From positions 1-62,899 of the forward strand of contig NZ_NQKW01000019.1 of assembly GCF_002252625.1 (NCBI RefSeq): a DNA stretch of 62,899 nucleotides, read 5' to 3'. Origin of the DNA: Synechococcus sp. 1G10. Lineage in GTDB: Bacteria > Cyanobacteriota > Cyanobacteriia > PCC-6307 > Cyanobiaceae. Both the position numbers and the translations under genes were made by a program. This document shows positions 38,881-48,153 of this stretch, piece after piece (position 1 is the stretch's first letter; the number at the start of each line of letters is the position of its first letter). The notes beneath the pieces are model-generated. The model was not told where the DNA came from. It was given only the letters and a program-made list of their open reading frames with translations, and did not search any database.

Positions 38881-39411
38881 GTGGCGGCAGCCCTGGCAAC
38901 TTTTCTAGGTGCTTGCTCACTTCCCTGGTCCGGCCGTTCCCGTCCGGCTCCATCGCCTGGCTGGCAATCGAACCTCAGCCGTCAGGATCCAGCCCTGAGT
39001 GGTGACGGCCGCCTCCTGGCCAGCGTGATCGAACGCCAGGGCCGATCGACTGTGCTGCTTCAGGAGCGCATCAGTGGAAGGGTGCTGCCTCTGCGCCACC
39101 TCAGCCGCTGGCAGCCCCACAGCTCCCCTTCCCTCAGCTGGAGGGGCCGTTATCTGGCCCTGATCGTGCAGCGGGGTGACCGGCGCCTGGCGGTGATTGA
39201 AGACCGCCTCACCAATCGGCTTGTGCCTTTGCCCCTGCCGGGCGGACTGGAGCCGGTGAGGCTGAGCCTGGCACCCGACGGCCAGCGCCTGGCGCTTCAA
39301 CTGGTGGCCGCTGGTCGCTGGCAAGTGGAGCTGTTCGATCTGGGCGGGATCCTTGAGATCGACCCGCCGGCTGGAGAGGTGCTGCGCACTCCAGCTGTGG
39401 CGCCACCGTGA
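38881..39411 (+). CDS. Lipoprotein with TolB-like repeats (first of a pair)
   Basis: The product has a hydrophobic start with a lipobox (LATFLGAC) and a beta-rich mature domain containing DPALSGDGRLLASVIERQGR, then RLSLAPDGQRLALQLVAAGRW, the repeat style of TolB/beta-propeller proteins. GTG 38881 gives 176 residues. The frame is open upstream to the ycf66 stop and could begin at a CTG at 38842, which would supply a charged n-region. The stop overlaps the start of its paralogue-like neighbour. Confidence 0.7.
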   Translation: MAAALATFLGACSLPWSGRSRPAPSPGWQSNLSRQDPALSGDGRLLASVIERQGRSTVLLQERISGRVLPLRHLSRWQPHSSPSLSWRGRYLALIVQRGDRRLAVIEDRLTNRLVPLPLPGGLEPVRLSLAPDGQRLALQLVAAGRWQVELFDLGGILEIDPPAGEVLRTPAVAPP

Positions 39412-39932
39412 CACCCCTGGAGCGCCATGACCATGACATCGCCAAGGCCATCAGGCTGGTGCAGCTGGGCCTGGCCCTCATGGCCGTCAGCCTGCTCGGA
39501 GCCTGTGTATCCACGCCCATGCGCCCCCTGGCCGCCATCAACCAACAGCTGGAGCAGAGTGGCGGCAACCGCGACCCTTCCCTGGGCGGTCGCTGGCTGG
39601 CCCTGATCAGAGGCCGCGACGGGCGCGAGCGGATTGAACTGGTGGACCTGGATCAGAACCGGCCCGTACCCCTGCCGGGCCTGAACCGCCCTGATGCCCA
39701 GCCCCTGAACGTCAGTGTCGATGCCGCAGGGGAGCGCATGGCCCTGATCCGCCAGCGCGACGGCCGCACCGAACTGGCGCTCTATCGACGCAGCAGGGAA
39801 AATCTGCAGCCGCTGCCTCTGGAGCCGCCAGGGGTGCCCAGGCAGGTGAAGCTCAGCGCCGATGGGCGCGTGCTGGCCGTTCAGGTCAGCCGCGGCGGCC
39901 TCTGGCAGGTGGACCTGATTGAGCTGCCCTGA
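39408..39932 (+). CDS. Lipoprotein with TolB-like repeats (second of a pair)
   Basis: The 174-residue product starts at a GTG overlapping the previous stop. It has a lipobox (AVSLLGAC) and WLALIRGRDGRERIELVDLD, then NVSVDAAGERMALIRQRDGR and VKLSADGRVLAVQVSRGGLWQV. The last resembles the end of the first lipoprotein (LALQLVAAGRWQVELF), so the two may be diverged duplicates. They could act together at the outer membrane; no function is known. Confidence 0.75.
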   Translation: MTPLERHDHDIAKAIRLVQLGLALMAVSLLGACVSTPMRPLAAINQQLEQSGGNRDPSLGGRWLALIRGRDGRERIELVDLDQNRPVPLPGLNRPDAQPLNVSVDAAGERMALIRQRDGRTELALYRRSRENLQPLPLEPPGVPRQVKLSADGRVLAVQVSRGGLWQVDLIELP

Positions 39933-39935
39933 AGA

Positions 39936-40136
39936 TCAGGGCACCAGGCCCGCCCAGTGCAGGAAGGTGTCGCGGCTGAGGGCCTCGATCAGCAGCACGG
40001 CAGCAAAGCCGAGCATCGCGAAGCGGCCGTTGACCCGCTCCGCATAGCCACTCCAGCCGAACGCCGGAACGTCAGAGGTGGTGGCACTGGTGGTTGGGGT
40101 TGCCTCAGGTTCAGTAGGAGGAGCTGGGGAAGGCAT
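39936..40136 (-). CDS. hli: High-light-inducible (HLIP/Ohp) protein
   Basis: Hlips are one-helix relatives of plant LHC proteins that bind chlorophyll and carotenoid and protect PSII assembly under light stress. The 66-residue product has the chlorophyll-binding core GYAERVNGRFAMLGFAAVLLIE (ExxNGR...MLGF). Its ATG lies directly against the ABC transporter stop with no gap, implying translational coupling. Confidence 0.95.
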   Translation of the reverse strand: MPSPAPPTEPEATPTTSATTSDVPAFGWSGYAERVNGRFAMLGFAAVLLIEALSRDTFLHWAGLVP

Positions 40137-42164
40137 TCAGGTCTCACGGTTGCGGCCAAAGTCATAGCCGTCGGTTGGCAGCAGCCGCCAGCCACCCTGG
40201 CCGTCGAGCTCAAGCACGGTGTCATGGAAGGCCACCAGGGTGGGCCTGTGACCCACACTCACAAAAGCCATCTCCCGCTCCACAAGCAATTCATAAAGGG
40301 CCTTCTCGGTGTTCACATCAAGAGCGCTGGTGGCCTCATCGAGGACCACGAAGCGGGGGGAGTTGAGCAGCAGCCTGGCAAAGGCGAGGCGCTGCTGCTC
40401 GCCGAGCGAGAGCAACCGGGGCCAGTCCTGCTTGATGTCCAGATCGGGGTAGCGCCCCACCAGTTCGGGCAGGCGCACCTCCTCGAGCACGTGGCGCAGC
40501 TGTTCGTCGCTGAATCGATCGGCGGGCTGGGGGTAGCAGAGCTGCTCCCTGAGGCTGCCCAGCAGCATGTAGGGCTTCTGGGGAATGAACATCAGCTCGC
40601 CCACAGGCGGGCGCTGCACATGGCCCGCGGCCGCAGGCCAGAGCCCACTCACCAGCCTCAGGAAGGAGGTCTTGCCGCAACCCGAAGGCCCGACCACCAG
40701 CAGCCTTTGGTTGGCGGTCACCTCCAGGCTGAGATCGCTCACCAGCAGACGGTTGGTGCGGGGCGGCACCAGATCCACGTGGCTCACAAGGATCGATTCG
40801 GGCCGCACCGCGCCGGCCCCGGCGCCCATGGCGCCACCAGCTGAGGCCTGCTCGGCGGCCACGAACTCGGCCATCTCTTCACTGATCGCCTCCACCTTTC
40901 CCTGGAAGCCCTCGAGGCGGCTGATGGAGGCGGAGAAGGCGGCCAGACGATCGATGTTGTTGACGATGTAGCTGACCGAGAACAGCACCTGGGAGAAGGC
41001 GATGCTGGCCTGGCCGAAGACACCGAAGTCGACCTGCTTGGCGAAGTAGATCGGCGCAATCACCAACCAGGGAAGAAAGCGGGAGAAGTAGTCGTAGGAA
41101 CGCTGGATGACGCTGATCAGCGCCTCCCAGATGATCAGCCGGTTGTAGTTGACGATCACCCCGTCAAGGCGGCGTTCGCCCTCCTTCTGCTCCTGGCGCT
41201 CGCCCTGGTAGAAGGCGATCGATTCGGCATTGTCACGGATGTGAACCAGGCCGTAGCGGAAATCCGCCTCCAGTTTCAGCTGCTGATAGTTCAGATTCAC
41301 CAGCTTGCGGCTGGCGAACACGATCAGAGCCGTGCCGCCCACCGAATAGCCCAGCAGCCACAGGGCCAGCGTCTGGTTGATGCTCCAGAGAACGATGATG
41401 AAGCTGAAGAAAGTAAGCAGGGCAGAGATGATCTCCACCGTCACGCTCAAGCTGGTGGCGGTGAAGCTGGCTGCGTCCTGGGAGATCCGCTGGTCAGGGT
41501 TATCGATCTCCTCAACGCTTTCATCGTTGGGGTTGAGAACGTAGTAGGCCCGGTTGGTGAGGTAGCGGCCCAGCATGCGTCCGCTGAGCCACTCCCGCCA
41601 CAGCAAACCGAGCTTGGGAATCAGATAGCTCTGGATGGCGCGGATCGGCAGGGCCAGCACCAGGCAGAAGGCGTAGATCGCGACGATCTTCCAGAACTCC
41701 TCCTCCTTGTAGCCCACCAAGGCGTTTTCGATGTTCCGGGCGATGAAGCTGATGCCCACGTTGATGCCGTTGATCACCAGGATCAGCAGGGCGATCACAC
41801 CGAGCAGCAACCAGGGCAGCCAGCGCCCCTGACGCAGCTTGGCCCGCAGGCTGATGAAGGCGGCAAGCCCAGCGGCAAACAGCACCATCACCACGATGCC
41901 GATCGGCCCGCTCCAGACCGCGGCCACCTGCTCGGGCACCCCGGGCAGGAAGCGATTGCGCAGCTCGGGGATCCAGGCACCGGCCGCAGCGACCACACCG
42001 GTGAGCAGCAGCAGGGTGAAGCCCACCACCACCGCCAGCAGGGCCACCACCAGAAGCAGGAACTGGCCGTTGCCACCGCCGCCTTCGTCAAGAGGCAGGA
42101 AGTAGGGCTGGGCCAGGCGCTGCAGCTTGGCCAACTGCTCGCGAAGGGCCTTGAGGGGTCGCAT
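40137..42164 (-). CDS. ABC transporter, fused permease-ATPase (ABCD/SbmA-like)
   Basis: The 675-residue product has a membrane region of six or more helices (to about residue 360), including FSFIIVLWSINQTLALWLLGY. The ATPase domain has Walker A GPSGCGKTS, signature LSLGEQQRLAF and Walker B VVLDEATSALD. The EEIDNPDQRISQD segment in the cytoplasmic loop is typical of the ABCD / YddA / SbmA group. The substrate is unknown; relatives move fatty acyl or peptide-like molecules. hli follows without a gap, a pairing seen in picocyanobacteria. Confidence 0.88.
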   Translation of the reverse strand: MRPLKALREQLAKLQRLAQPYFLPLDEGGGGNGQFLLLVVALLAVVVGFTLLLLTGVVAAAGAWIPELRNRFLPGVPEQVAAVWSGPIGIVVMVLFAAGLAAFISLRAKLRQGRWLPWLLLGVIALLILVINGINVGISFIARNIENALVGYKEEEFWKIVAIYAFCLVLALPIRAIQSYLIPKLGLLWREWLSGRMLGRYLTNRAYYVLNPNDESVEEIDNPDQRISQDAASFTATSLSVTVEIISALLTFFSFIIVLWSINQTLALWLLGYSVGGTALIVFASRKLVNLNYQQLKLEADFRYGLVHIRDNAESIAFYQGERQEQKEGERRLDGVIVNYNRLIIWEALISVIQRSYDYFSRFLPWLVIAPIYFAKQVDFGVFGQASIAFSQVLFSVSYIVNNIDRLAAFSASISRLEGFQGKVEAISEEMAEFVAAEQASAGGAMGAGAGAVRPESILVSHVDLVPPRTNRLLVSDLSLEVTANQRLLVVGPSGCGKTSFLRLVSGLWPAAAGHVQRPPVGELMFIPQKPYMLLGSLREQLCYPQPADRFSDEQLRHVLEEVRLPELVGRYPDLDIKQDWPRLLSLGEQQRLAFARLLLNSPRFVVLDEATSALDVNTEKALYELLVEREMAFVSVGHRPTLVAFHDTVLELDGQGGWRLLPTDGYDFGRNRET

Positions 42165-42204
42165 GAATGGTTACAAGTCGGCTCATTGTCGCCGCTGGCG
42201 GGCG

Positions 42205-42549
42205 TCAGCCGGGGGGCCAGAGCAGGGGCCGGCCTCCGATCACATGCACATGCAGGTGAAAGACCGTCTGTCCGGCTTCAGCGCCGTTGTTGATCACGGT
42301 GCGCCAGCCGACAAGACCCTCCTGCTTCGCCACCTGAGCCGCCACCAGCAGAAGATGGCCCAGCAGGGCCTGATGGCGCGGCTCGGCGTCGGTGAGGTTC
42401 ACCAGGGGCTCGCGCGGAATCACGAGCACATGCACCGGTGCCTGGGGCTGGATGTCGCGGAAGGCCAGGCACAGCTCATCGGCATGAACCTGATCACAGG
42501 GGATGTCACCGCGCAGGATGCGCGCAAAGATCGTCTCGCTCTCGGCCAT
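42205..42549 (-). CDS. HIT-family nucleotide-binding protein
   Basis: The 114-residue product carries the histidine triad HLHVHVIGG, with the nucleophilic His in the middle, and a start FARILRGDIPCDQVHADE typical of Hint/PKCI hydrolases that cleave AMP-N bonds. The ATG at 42549 opens the conserved domain; the longer frame adds a Pro-rich stretch. It is cytosolic and lies 40 nt upstream of the ABC transporter gene on the same strand. Confidence 0.92.
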   Translation of the reverse strand: MAESETIFARILRGDIPCDQVHADELCLAFRDIQPQAPVHVLVIPREPLVNLTDAEPRHQALLGHLLLVAAQVAKQEGLVGWRTVINNGAEAGQTVFHLHVHVIGGRPLLWPPG

Positions 42550-42607
42550 GGCGCCTCCGCCGGAACCCGGCAACGGATGAGGATGAGACAGGCAGGGCAC
42601 TCACTGG

Positions 42608-44221
42608 GTGTCCGATGCCCCAATGCCGATGTTGGCACGCTGCAGCAGCGCCGCCCTCCAGGGACTGGAAGGCCGAGAGGTTGCGGTGGAGGTGGACATC
42701 GCCCCAGGTCTGCCCGGGCTCCAGATCGTTGGTCTGGCGGAAGCGACTGTGCGCGACGCCCGTGAGCGGGTGCGAGCCGCCCTGCGCAACAGCGGCTTTC
42801 GCGTGCCCCTCACCCGGGTGATCGTGAGCCTGGCCCCGGCGGATCTGCGCAAGGAGGGGCCGGCTTTCGATCTGCCGATCGCCCTGGGGCTGCTGCTGGC
42901 CTCTGGCCAGCTTCCGCCCGAGCGAATGAAGGGGATCTGGAGCGCCGGAGAGCTGGGTCTCGACGGCAGCCTGCGGCCCGTGCGAGGGGTGATGGCCCTG
43001 GCCCTGGCCGCCAGGCGTGGCGGGGCTAGGGCCCTGGTGGTGCCCAAGGCCAATGGCGGCGAGGCGGCGCTGGTGACGGAGCTGGCGGTGTGGCCGGCGA
43101 ATGATCTGGCGCAGCTGATGGGCTGGCTGGCCGATCCACGGGGCATACCGGTCCCGGTGCCCGCCCTGGCCCAGCCGGCCTCAGGCCAACCAGACCTCGC
43201 CGAGGTGATCGGTCAGGCCCACGGCCGGCGGGCCCTGGAGATCGCCGCGGCCGGTGGCCACCACCTGCTGCTGGTGGGTCCACCGGGCAGCGGCAAAACG
43301 ATGCTGGCTCGACGCCTGGCGGGTCTGCTGCCGCCCCTGCCACGCCAGGAGGCTCTCGAGCTCACCCAGCTCTATTCGGTGGCAGGACTGCTGCCTGAGG
43401 GTGGCGCCCTGATGGGCTCAAGGCCCTTCCGCGCGCCCCACCACAGCTGCACGGCCACGGCCCTGGTGGGCGGCGGCGCCATGCCAAGACCGGGGGAGCT
43501 GTCGCTGGCCCACCACGGCGTGCTCTTCCTCGATGAACTGGCGGAGTTTCGCCGCGAGGTGCTCGAGCAGCTGCGCCAACCCCTGGAGGAGGGAGAGGTG
43601 TGGATAAGCCGCTCAAGGCAGCAGAGCCGCTTCCCCTGCCGCGCAACCCTGGTGGCAGCCACCAACCCCTGTCCCTGCGGCTGGTTCGGCGATCCTGAGC
43701 GGACCTGTGTCTGCGGCGAGGCTCAGCAGCGGCGCTACTGGTCACGGCTCTCAGGCCCTCTGCTCGATCGCCTCGATCTGCAGGTGGTGATGGGCAGGCT
43801 GGAGCCCGCCGCCCTGACACGCAGCTACGGCTTGGAGGCAGAGCGGGCGGCCGGGAGGGGGAAGCGGCCCGAGAACTCTGCTGTGGTGGCAGCGCGGGTA
43901 CTGAAAGCACGACAGAGGATGGTCCGTCGCAATCCTGATGGCAGGGCCAATGGCCAATTGACGGGCAGATGCCTCAGGAGCGTGGTGCAGCTCGGTGAAG
44001 GGTCCCTGCAGCTATGGCAGCAGGCGATCACCCGTCGGGGTCTGAGTGCACGGGCTGGAGAACGCCTGCTGCGGGTGGCCCTCACCTTGGCGGATCTGGA
44101 GGACACCCAGGCAGTGAGCGCTCAGCACCTGGGCGAAGCGCTGTCGTACCGATCGTTCGACCAGATCGGCAACGACTCGTCGCTGACAACGGCTGGAAGG
44201 GCTGAAGCCGAGTGCAAATGA
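42608..44221 (+). CDS. YifB/ComM-type Mg-chelatase-like AAA+ protein
   Basis: ComM-type AAA+ helicases promote branch migration during natural transformation in other bacteria. The 537-residue product has an N-terminal LON-like domain (VEVDIAPGLPGLQIVGLAEATV), Walker A GPPGSGKT, Walker B HHGVLFLDELAEF, and a zinc-like region PCPCGWFGDPERTCVC, then the C-terminal helical domain. The start may be ATG 42623 or 42629 (MLARC) rather than the GTG used here. Confidence 0.93.
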   Translation: MSDAPMPMLARCSSAALQGLEGREVAVEVDIAPGLPGLQIVGLAEATVRDARERVRAALRNSGFRVPLTRVIVSLAPADLRKEGPAFDLPIALGLLLASGQLPPERMKGIWSAGELGLDGSLRPVRGVMALALAARRGGARALVVPKANGGEAALVTELAVWPANDLAQLMGWLADPRGIPVPVPALAQPASGQPDLAEVIGQAHGRRALEIAAAGGHHLLLVGPPGSGKTMLARRLAGLLPPLPRQEALELTQLYSVAGLLPEGGALMGSRPFRAPHHSCTATALVGGGAMPRPGELSLAHHGVLFLDELAEFRREVLEQLRQPLEEGEVWISRSRQQSRFPCRATLVAATNPCPCGWFGDPERTCVCGEAQQRRYWSRLSGPLLDRLDLQVVMGRLEPAALTRSYGLEAERAAGRGKRPENSAVVAARVLKARQRMVRRNPDGRANGQLTGRCLRSVVQLGEGSLQLWQQAITRRGLSARAGERLLRVALTLADLEDTQAVSAQHLGEALSYRSFDQIGNDSSLTTAGRAEAECK

Positions 44222-44302
44222 GAGCACACGGTCAGAGGAAGATTCGGAACTGATCAGCTTTCGGGACTGATTCAGCTCTTGCCGAGCACCGTTTGAAGGT
44301 GA

Positions 44303-44473
44303 TCAGCGACGACGACGGCGCTGCTGGGCCTTGCGCTTGTACTTCTCGGTGGGTGTCTCATGGTGACGCAGGCGCTTGAGGTCGGCGAAGATGCCGGCTT
44401 TGGACACCTGCCGCTTGAAGCGGCGCAGGGCCGATTCGATGCCTTCGTTTTCGCCGACGGTGACCTGGGTCAT
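44303..44473 (-). CDS. rpsU: 30S ribosomal protein S21
   Basis: bS21 binds near the anti-Shine-Dalgarno end of 16S rRNA and aids initiation. The 56-residue product starts [20 protein letters not shown] and has the family core [19 protein letters not shown], then [17 protein letters not shown]. Its length is normal. Confidence 0.96.
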   Translation of the reverse strand: MTQVTVGENEGIESALRRFKRQVSKAGIFADLKRLRHHETPTEKYKRKAQQRRRRR

Positions 44474-44531
44474 GAACCACGCAGTGGGGCAAGTTGAACG
44501 TCAATGTAGCAATCGGCTCAGCGGGTCCCAA

Positions 44532-45299
44532 TCACGGCTGGGCCTTGATGCTGGGGATGGGCATCGGTGAAGGGGCAACCGGGGTCACAGGGGCCCCAGG
44601 CGCGACGGAAGCAGGAGGATTGGTTGCTGAAGCACCAACGACAGGCGGAATGGTTGCGGGAGCCTGGCTGGAGGGAGTGGTGAGGGCTGGGGCCTGAGCC
44701 TCGGGTAAGGAGGTCTCCTGGCCGGGCCAGGTGTCTCGGTAGATGTAGACGTGGCCGAGTGCGCGGTTGCCGTAGTGGCGGCGCATGAGCTTCCAGCCCG
44801 GTTCGGGAACGAACTGCAGAAAGCCATCGCTGTGACCCTGGGTGCGGGCCACCACCACCTCGGGACCCGCCTGGTTGCGGCCCGGTGCCGCCAGCAGGAT
44901 GTTGTCGCTGCCCTGCCGCACCACGCTCAGCCTGTACACAGTGGCCAGATCGCTGCCACCCACCCGCAGGGAGTAGCCGTTGGCATCCATGTAGCGGGAG
45001 CAGATTCCGGTGAAATCAAAGCTGCCCAGCAGGGGCTCCACCCGGGCCGGGAACGAGCCGCTGGTGGAAAAACAGGGGCGGCGATCGCTCACCTGCTCGT
45101 AGATGTTCAGCTGGGCGCGCACACCATCACCGATCGGTGCCGCCACCAGCACGAACTTCGACTGATCCAGATCACGGGCACTGAAGAGAGCCCCCTGGGC
45201 CGCAACGGGTCCAACAGCCGCGAGGCCCAGCAATACCGGCAGGGTCGGCACCAGCGCGCTGAGCGATCGCAGGAGGAGCGGCAATGGTGCGACGCGCAT
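44532..45299 (-). CDS. DUF3747 exported protein
   Basis: The 255-residue product has a signal peptide (LLRSLSALVPTLPVLLGLAAVGPVAAQ), then the cyanobacterial DUF3747 domain (FSARDLDQSKFVLVAAPIG, YEQVSDRRPCF, GSFDFTGICSRYMDANGYSLR). It ends in a Pro/Ala/Thr-rich tail after about residue 190. It is probably an outer-membrane or periplasmic protein of unknown role. The ATG at 45299 was preferred to a TTG five codons upstream. Confidence 0.8.
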   Translation of the reverse strand: MRVAPLPLLLRSLSALVPTLPVLLGLAAVGPVAAQGALFSARDLDQSKFVLVAAPIGDGVRAQLNIYEQVSDRRPCFSTSGSFPARVEPLLGSFDFTGICSRYMDANGYSLRVGGSDLATVYRLSVVRQGSDNILLAAPGRNQAGPEVVVARTQGHSDGFLQFVPEPGWKLMRRHYGNRALGHVYIYRDTWPGQETSLPEAQAPALTTPSSQAPATIPPVVGASATNPPASVAPGAPVTPVAPSPMPIPSIKAQP

Positions 45300-45359
45300 C
45301 GGCGGACGAGGCAAGGTGAGCCCGATCGTAGAAGTGAGATCCAGCGGCGCCAGGGGGGA

Positions 45360-45557
45360 TCAGCTGGCCTTGTTGAGACGAATTGCGACCAGCAGGCTGA
45401 TCACCGTGCCCGGCAGGCAGGCCGCCAGGATCAGCCGTGTGGTGAGTACGCCCAGGTCCGGGTCGCCGTAGGAAAGCTCGAAAACGGAACCGGTGGCGGC
45501 GATGCCAAGCAGGCAGGCCAGTCCGAGAAAGACCCCGGCGAGGGGTTGCATCGGCAT
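45360..45557 (-). CDS. Small two-helix membrane protein
   Basis: The 65-residue product has two hydrophobic helices (LAGVFLGLACLLGIAATGSVF and LILAACLPGTVISLLVAIRL) joined by a short polar loop (ELSYGDPDLGVLTTR). It lies 6 nt downstream of def on the same strand and is probably co-transcribed. Such proteins are conserved beside def in related picocyanobacteria as far as I recall; no function is known. Confidence 0.7.
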   Translation of the reverse strand: MPMQPLAGVFLGLACLLGIAATGSVFELSYGDPDLGVLTTRLILAACLPGTVISLLVAIRLNKAS

Positions 45558-45563
45558 GGGGGA

Positions 45564-46169
45564 TCAGCGCTGGGAGTGGACATCATCACGGTGGAACCCG
45601 TGATCCTTGAGCTCCTCGTTGAGGCTGAGCTCATCGCTGACCAGATCGACGAAAAGCACACCTTTGAGGTGGTCCATCTCGTGCAGGATGCAGCGGGCGA
45701 GCAGGCCATCGGCCTTGATGCGGCGAGGACGGCCCTGCTCATCGCGATAACTCACCTCCGCCTCGCTCGGACGCACCACAGAGAGGTACACACCGGGGAT
45801 GCTCAGACAGCCTTCCTCATAGGTAGTGAGCGCTGCGCTGGTGGTGTTGATTTCCGGGTTCACCAGCACCATCGGCGGCGTGGCCGCATTCTCCGGATCG
45901 AGGTCGATCACCAGCAGTTGTTTGTGGACGCCCACCTGAGGAGCGGCCAGGCCGATGCCGTGGGCGCTGTACATGCTGCGCAGCATGTCGCGGGCCAGCT
46001 CGCGCACCGCTTCATCCACCTTGCTGATGCGCTTTGCGGGTTGGCGCAAAACCTGATCACCAAGTTTGTGGATCGTCAGCGGTGGGGCGTCCAGCACCTG
46101 CTTGGGAACCTGGACCGTGCGGCTGGTCTGCTCCGCCTGGCGGGCCATTTTGGCGAAGCTGCTGGCCAA
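45564..46169 (-). CDS. def: Peptide deformylase
   Basis: Def removes the formyl group from nascent protein N-termini using a metal ion. All three motifs are present: HGIGLAAPQVG (I), EEGCLSIP with the metal Cys (II) and CILHEMDHL with the two metal His and catalytic Glu (III). A TTG at 46169 gives the N-terminus MASSFAKMARQAEQTSRTV, close to relatives; the ATG at 46148 would shorten it by seven residues. The S9 peptidase gene diverges about 40 nt away. Confidence 0.95.
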   Translation of the reverse strand: MASSFAKMARQAEQTSRTVQVPKQVLDAPPLTIHKLGDQVLRQPAKRISKVDEAVRELARDMLRSMYSAHGIGLAAPQVGVHKQLLVIDLDPENAATPPMVLVNPEINTTSAALTTYEEGCLSIPGVYLSVVRPSEAEVSYRDEQGRPRRIKADGLLARCILHEMDHLKGVLFVDLVSDELSLNEELKDHGFHRDDVHSQR

Positions 46170-46209
46170 AGCGTCACCTGAAACGATGGTGTGATTGTAG
46201 GAGCCGCTG

Positions 46210-48153
46210 GTGGGGCACGGTTCAAGCCAGGGTTCAGGCGCCAACCCGGGCCGCCCCCTGCCGGCAAGGGCTGTGGTGGGTCGCACACCACGGATCAAGG
46301 AGCCCCAGTTACACCGAGGCCGGCTGTTCTGGCTGGAGCAACGCCCCACCGAGCAGGGACGAACCACCTTGATGCTGAGGCCCTCGCCGGAAGCTGAGGC
46401 CATCGAGCTCACCCCCGGCGAGTGGAACCTGCGCAGCCGCGTCCATGAGTACGGCGGCGGGGTGGTGGCCGTGGACCGGGGGCCCGCTGGGCCTGACACG
46501 GGCGAACTGGTGGTGGTGGTGAACGATCGCGATCGCTGCCTCTGGCGGCTGGAGACCGACCAGCCGCAAGGGGCGCCCAGGCGGCTCACCGAGCCGGGGG
46601 AGCGGGCCTTTGCCGATGGGCTGATCGATGGACGGCGGAGGCGCTGGATCGGAGTGATGGAGGCCGGTGGGCTCGATCAGCTGGTGGCCGTGCCGCTGGA
46701 GGGGGGTGAACCGCAGCTGCTGCGCCAGGCCCTCGACTTCTGCGGCTATGCCGCGCTCAGCTCCGATGGCTCCCAGCTGGCCTGGGTGGAATGGCAGCAG
46801 CCGCACATGCCCTGGGACCGCAGCCAGTTATGGCTGGCGGACGTGGAGCCCGGGGGAGGACTGGGCCCTGCTCGTCTGATCGCCGGCTCAGGCGCACCAG
46901 GGCAGCCGGTGGCCTGTTCGGTCTTCCAGCCCCTCTGGCTGCCGAACGGGGATCTGGTGGTGGCCAACGACCGGTATGGCTGGTGGAACCTGGAGCGGCT
47001 GGAGGCCGACGGCTCGGGGCCATGGCAGCGGCTGTTGCCGATGGAAGCGGAGTTCGCCATGCCCCAGTGGGTGTATGGGATGCGCACCACTGCCTGGGAT
47101 GGCCAGCAGCTGGTGGCTGCCGCCTGCGTGCAGGGCCGCTGGCAGCTGGGCCGCGTGCTGCTCAATGACCCAGTTCCAGGCGGCTCGAAGGATGGGGCCC
47201 TGGCGCGCTGGGAGCCGATCCCCTGTCCATTCGATGATCTTGAGGCGCTCTGGGCCGAGAACGGCCAGCTGGTGGCAGTGGCCGCCAACGGCAGCACCGA
47301 GGCCGGCCTGCTCAGCCTGGATCTGAACAGCTACCGCTGGAGGCACCAGCCGGCGGCGCCGGGCCAGGCAGCGGTGAGCGGCAGCCCGGCTGAGGCGCTC
47401 TGGTTCGATGGCTACGGCGGCCGCCCCACCCATGCCTGGTATCACCCGCCCCAGAGGGGGGGAAACGCCAACGCGCCGCTGCTGGTGAAGGGTCACAGCG
47501 GACCCACGGGCATGGCCCACACCGGCCTCAACCCAGCGATCCAGTACTGGACCAGCCGGGGCTGGGGCGTGGTGGATGTGAACTACGGCGGCTCCACGGG
47601 TTTCGGGCGGGCGTATCGCGAACGGCTCGATGGGCTCTGGGGTGTGGTGGATGTGGCCGACTGCGACGCGGCGGCCCGCGCCCTGGTGGCGGCGGGCCGG
47701 GCCAGCCCAGAGCGGATCGCGATCGAGGGGGGGAGCGCCGGCGGGTTCACCGTGCTGGCCGCCCTCTGCTTCAGCGATGTGTTCCGTGTGGGTGCCTGCC
47801 GCTACGCCGTGGCCGACCTCGCCGGCCTGGCCAGCAGCAGCCACCGCTTCGAGGCCCGCTACCTCGATGGTCTGGTGGGACCATGGCCAGCGGAGCGGTC
47901 CACATATGAGGCTCGCTCACCCTTAAGCCATGCCGATCGGATCCGCTGCCCGGTGATCTTCTTTCAGGGACTCCAGGACCAGGTGGTGCCCCCGGAGCAG
48001 ACCGAGAGGATCGTCGCGGCGCTCTCCGCCAACGGGATTCCGGTGGAGCTGCATCGATTTGCCGCTGAAGGGCATGGATTCCGCAGCGGCGCCGTGCAGA
48101 TTGAGGTGTTGGAGTCAACGGAAGCCTTCTTCCGGAAACACCTCGCCCTCTGA
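46210..48153 (+). CDS. S9 prolyl-oligopeptidase-family peptidase
   Basis: The 647-residue product has an N-terminal beta-propeller (residues about 30-390) and a C-terminal alpha/beta-hydrolase domain. The nucleophile elbow is IEGGSAGGF, and the catalytic His lies in AEGHGFRSGAV; the Asp is expected near FQGLQDQVVPPEQ. There is no signal peptide, so it is cytosolic, cleaving peptides or acyl-aminoacyl groups. The GTG start at 46210 is uncertain. The stop overlaps the symporter start by 1 nt. Confidence 0.92.
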   Translation: MGHGSSQGSGANPGRPLPARAVVGRTPRIKEPQLHRGRLFWLEQRPTEQGRTTLMLRPSPEAEAIELTPGEWNLRSRVHEYGGGVVAVDRGPAGPDTGELVVVVNDRDRCLWRLETDQPQGAPRRLTEPGERAFADGLIDGRRRRWIGVMEAGGLDQLVAVPLEGGEPQLLRQALDFCGYAALSSDGSQLAWVEWQQPHMPWDRSQLWLADVEPGGGLGPARLIAGSGAPGQPVACSVFQPLWLPNGDLVVANDRYGWWNLERLEADGSGPWQRLLPMEAEFAMPQWVYGMRTTAWDGQQLVAAACVQGRWQLGRVLLNDPVPGGSKDGALARWEPIPCPFDDLEALWAENGQLVAVAANGSTEAGLLSLDLNSYRWRHQPAAPGQAAVSGSPAEALWFDGYGGRPTHAWYHPPQRGGNANAPLLVKGHSGPTGMAHTGLNPAIQYWTSRGWGVVDVNYGGSTGFGRAYRERLDGLWGVVDVADCDAAARALVAAGRASPERIAIEGGSAGGFTVLAALCFSDVFRVGACRYAVADLAGLASSSHRFEARYLDGLVGPWPAERSTYEARSPLSHADRIRCPVIFFQGLQDQVVPPEQTERIVAALSANGIPVELHRFAAEGHGFRSGAVQIEVLESTEAFFRKHLAL

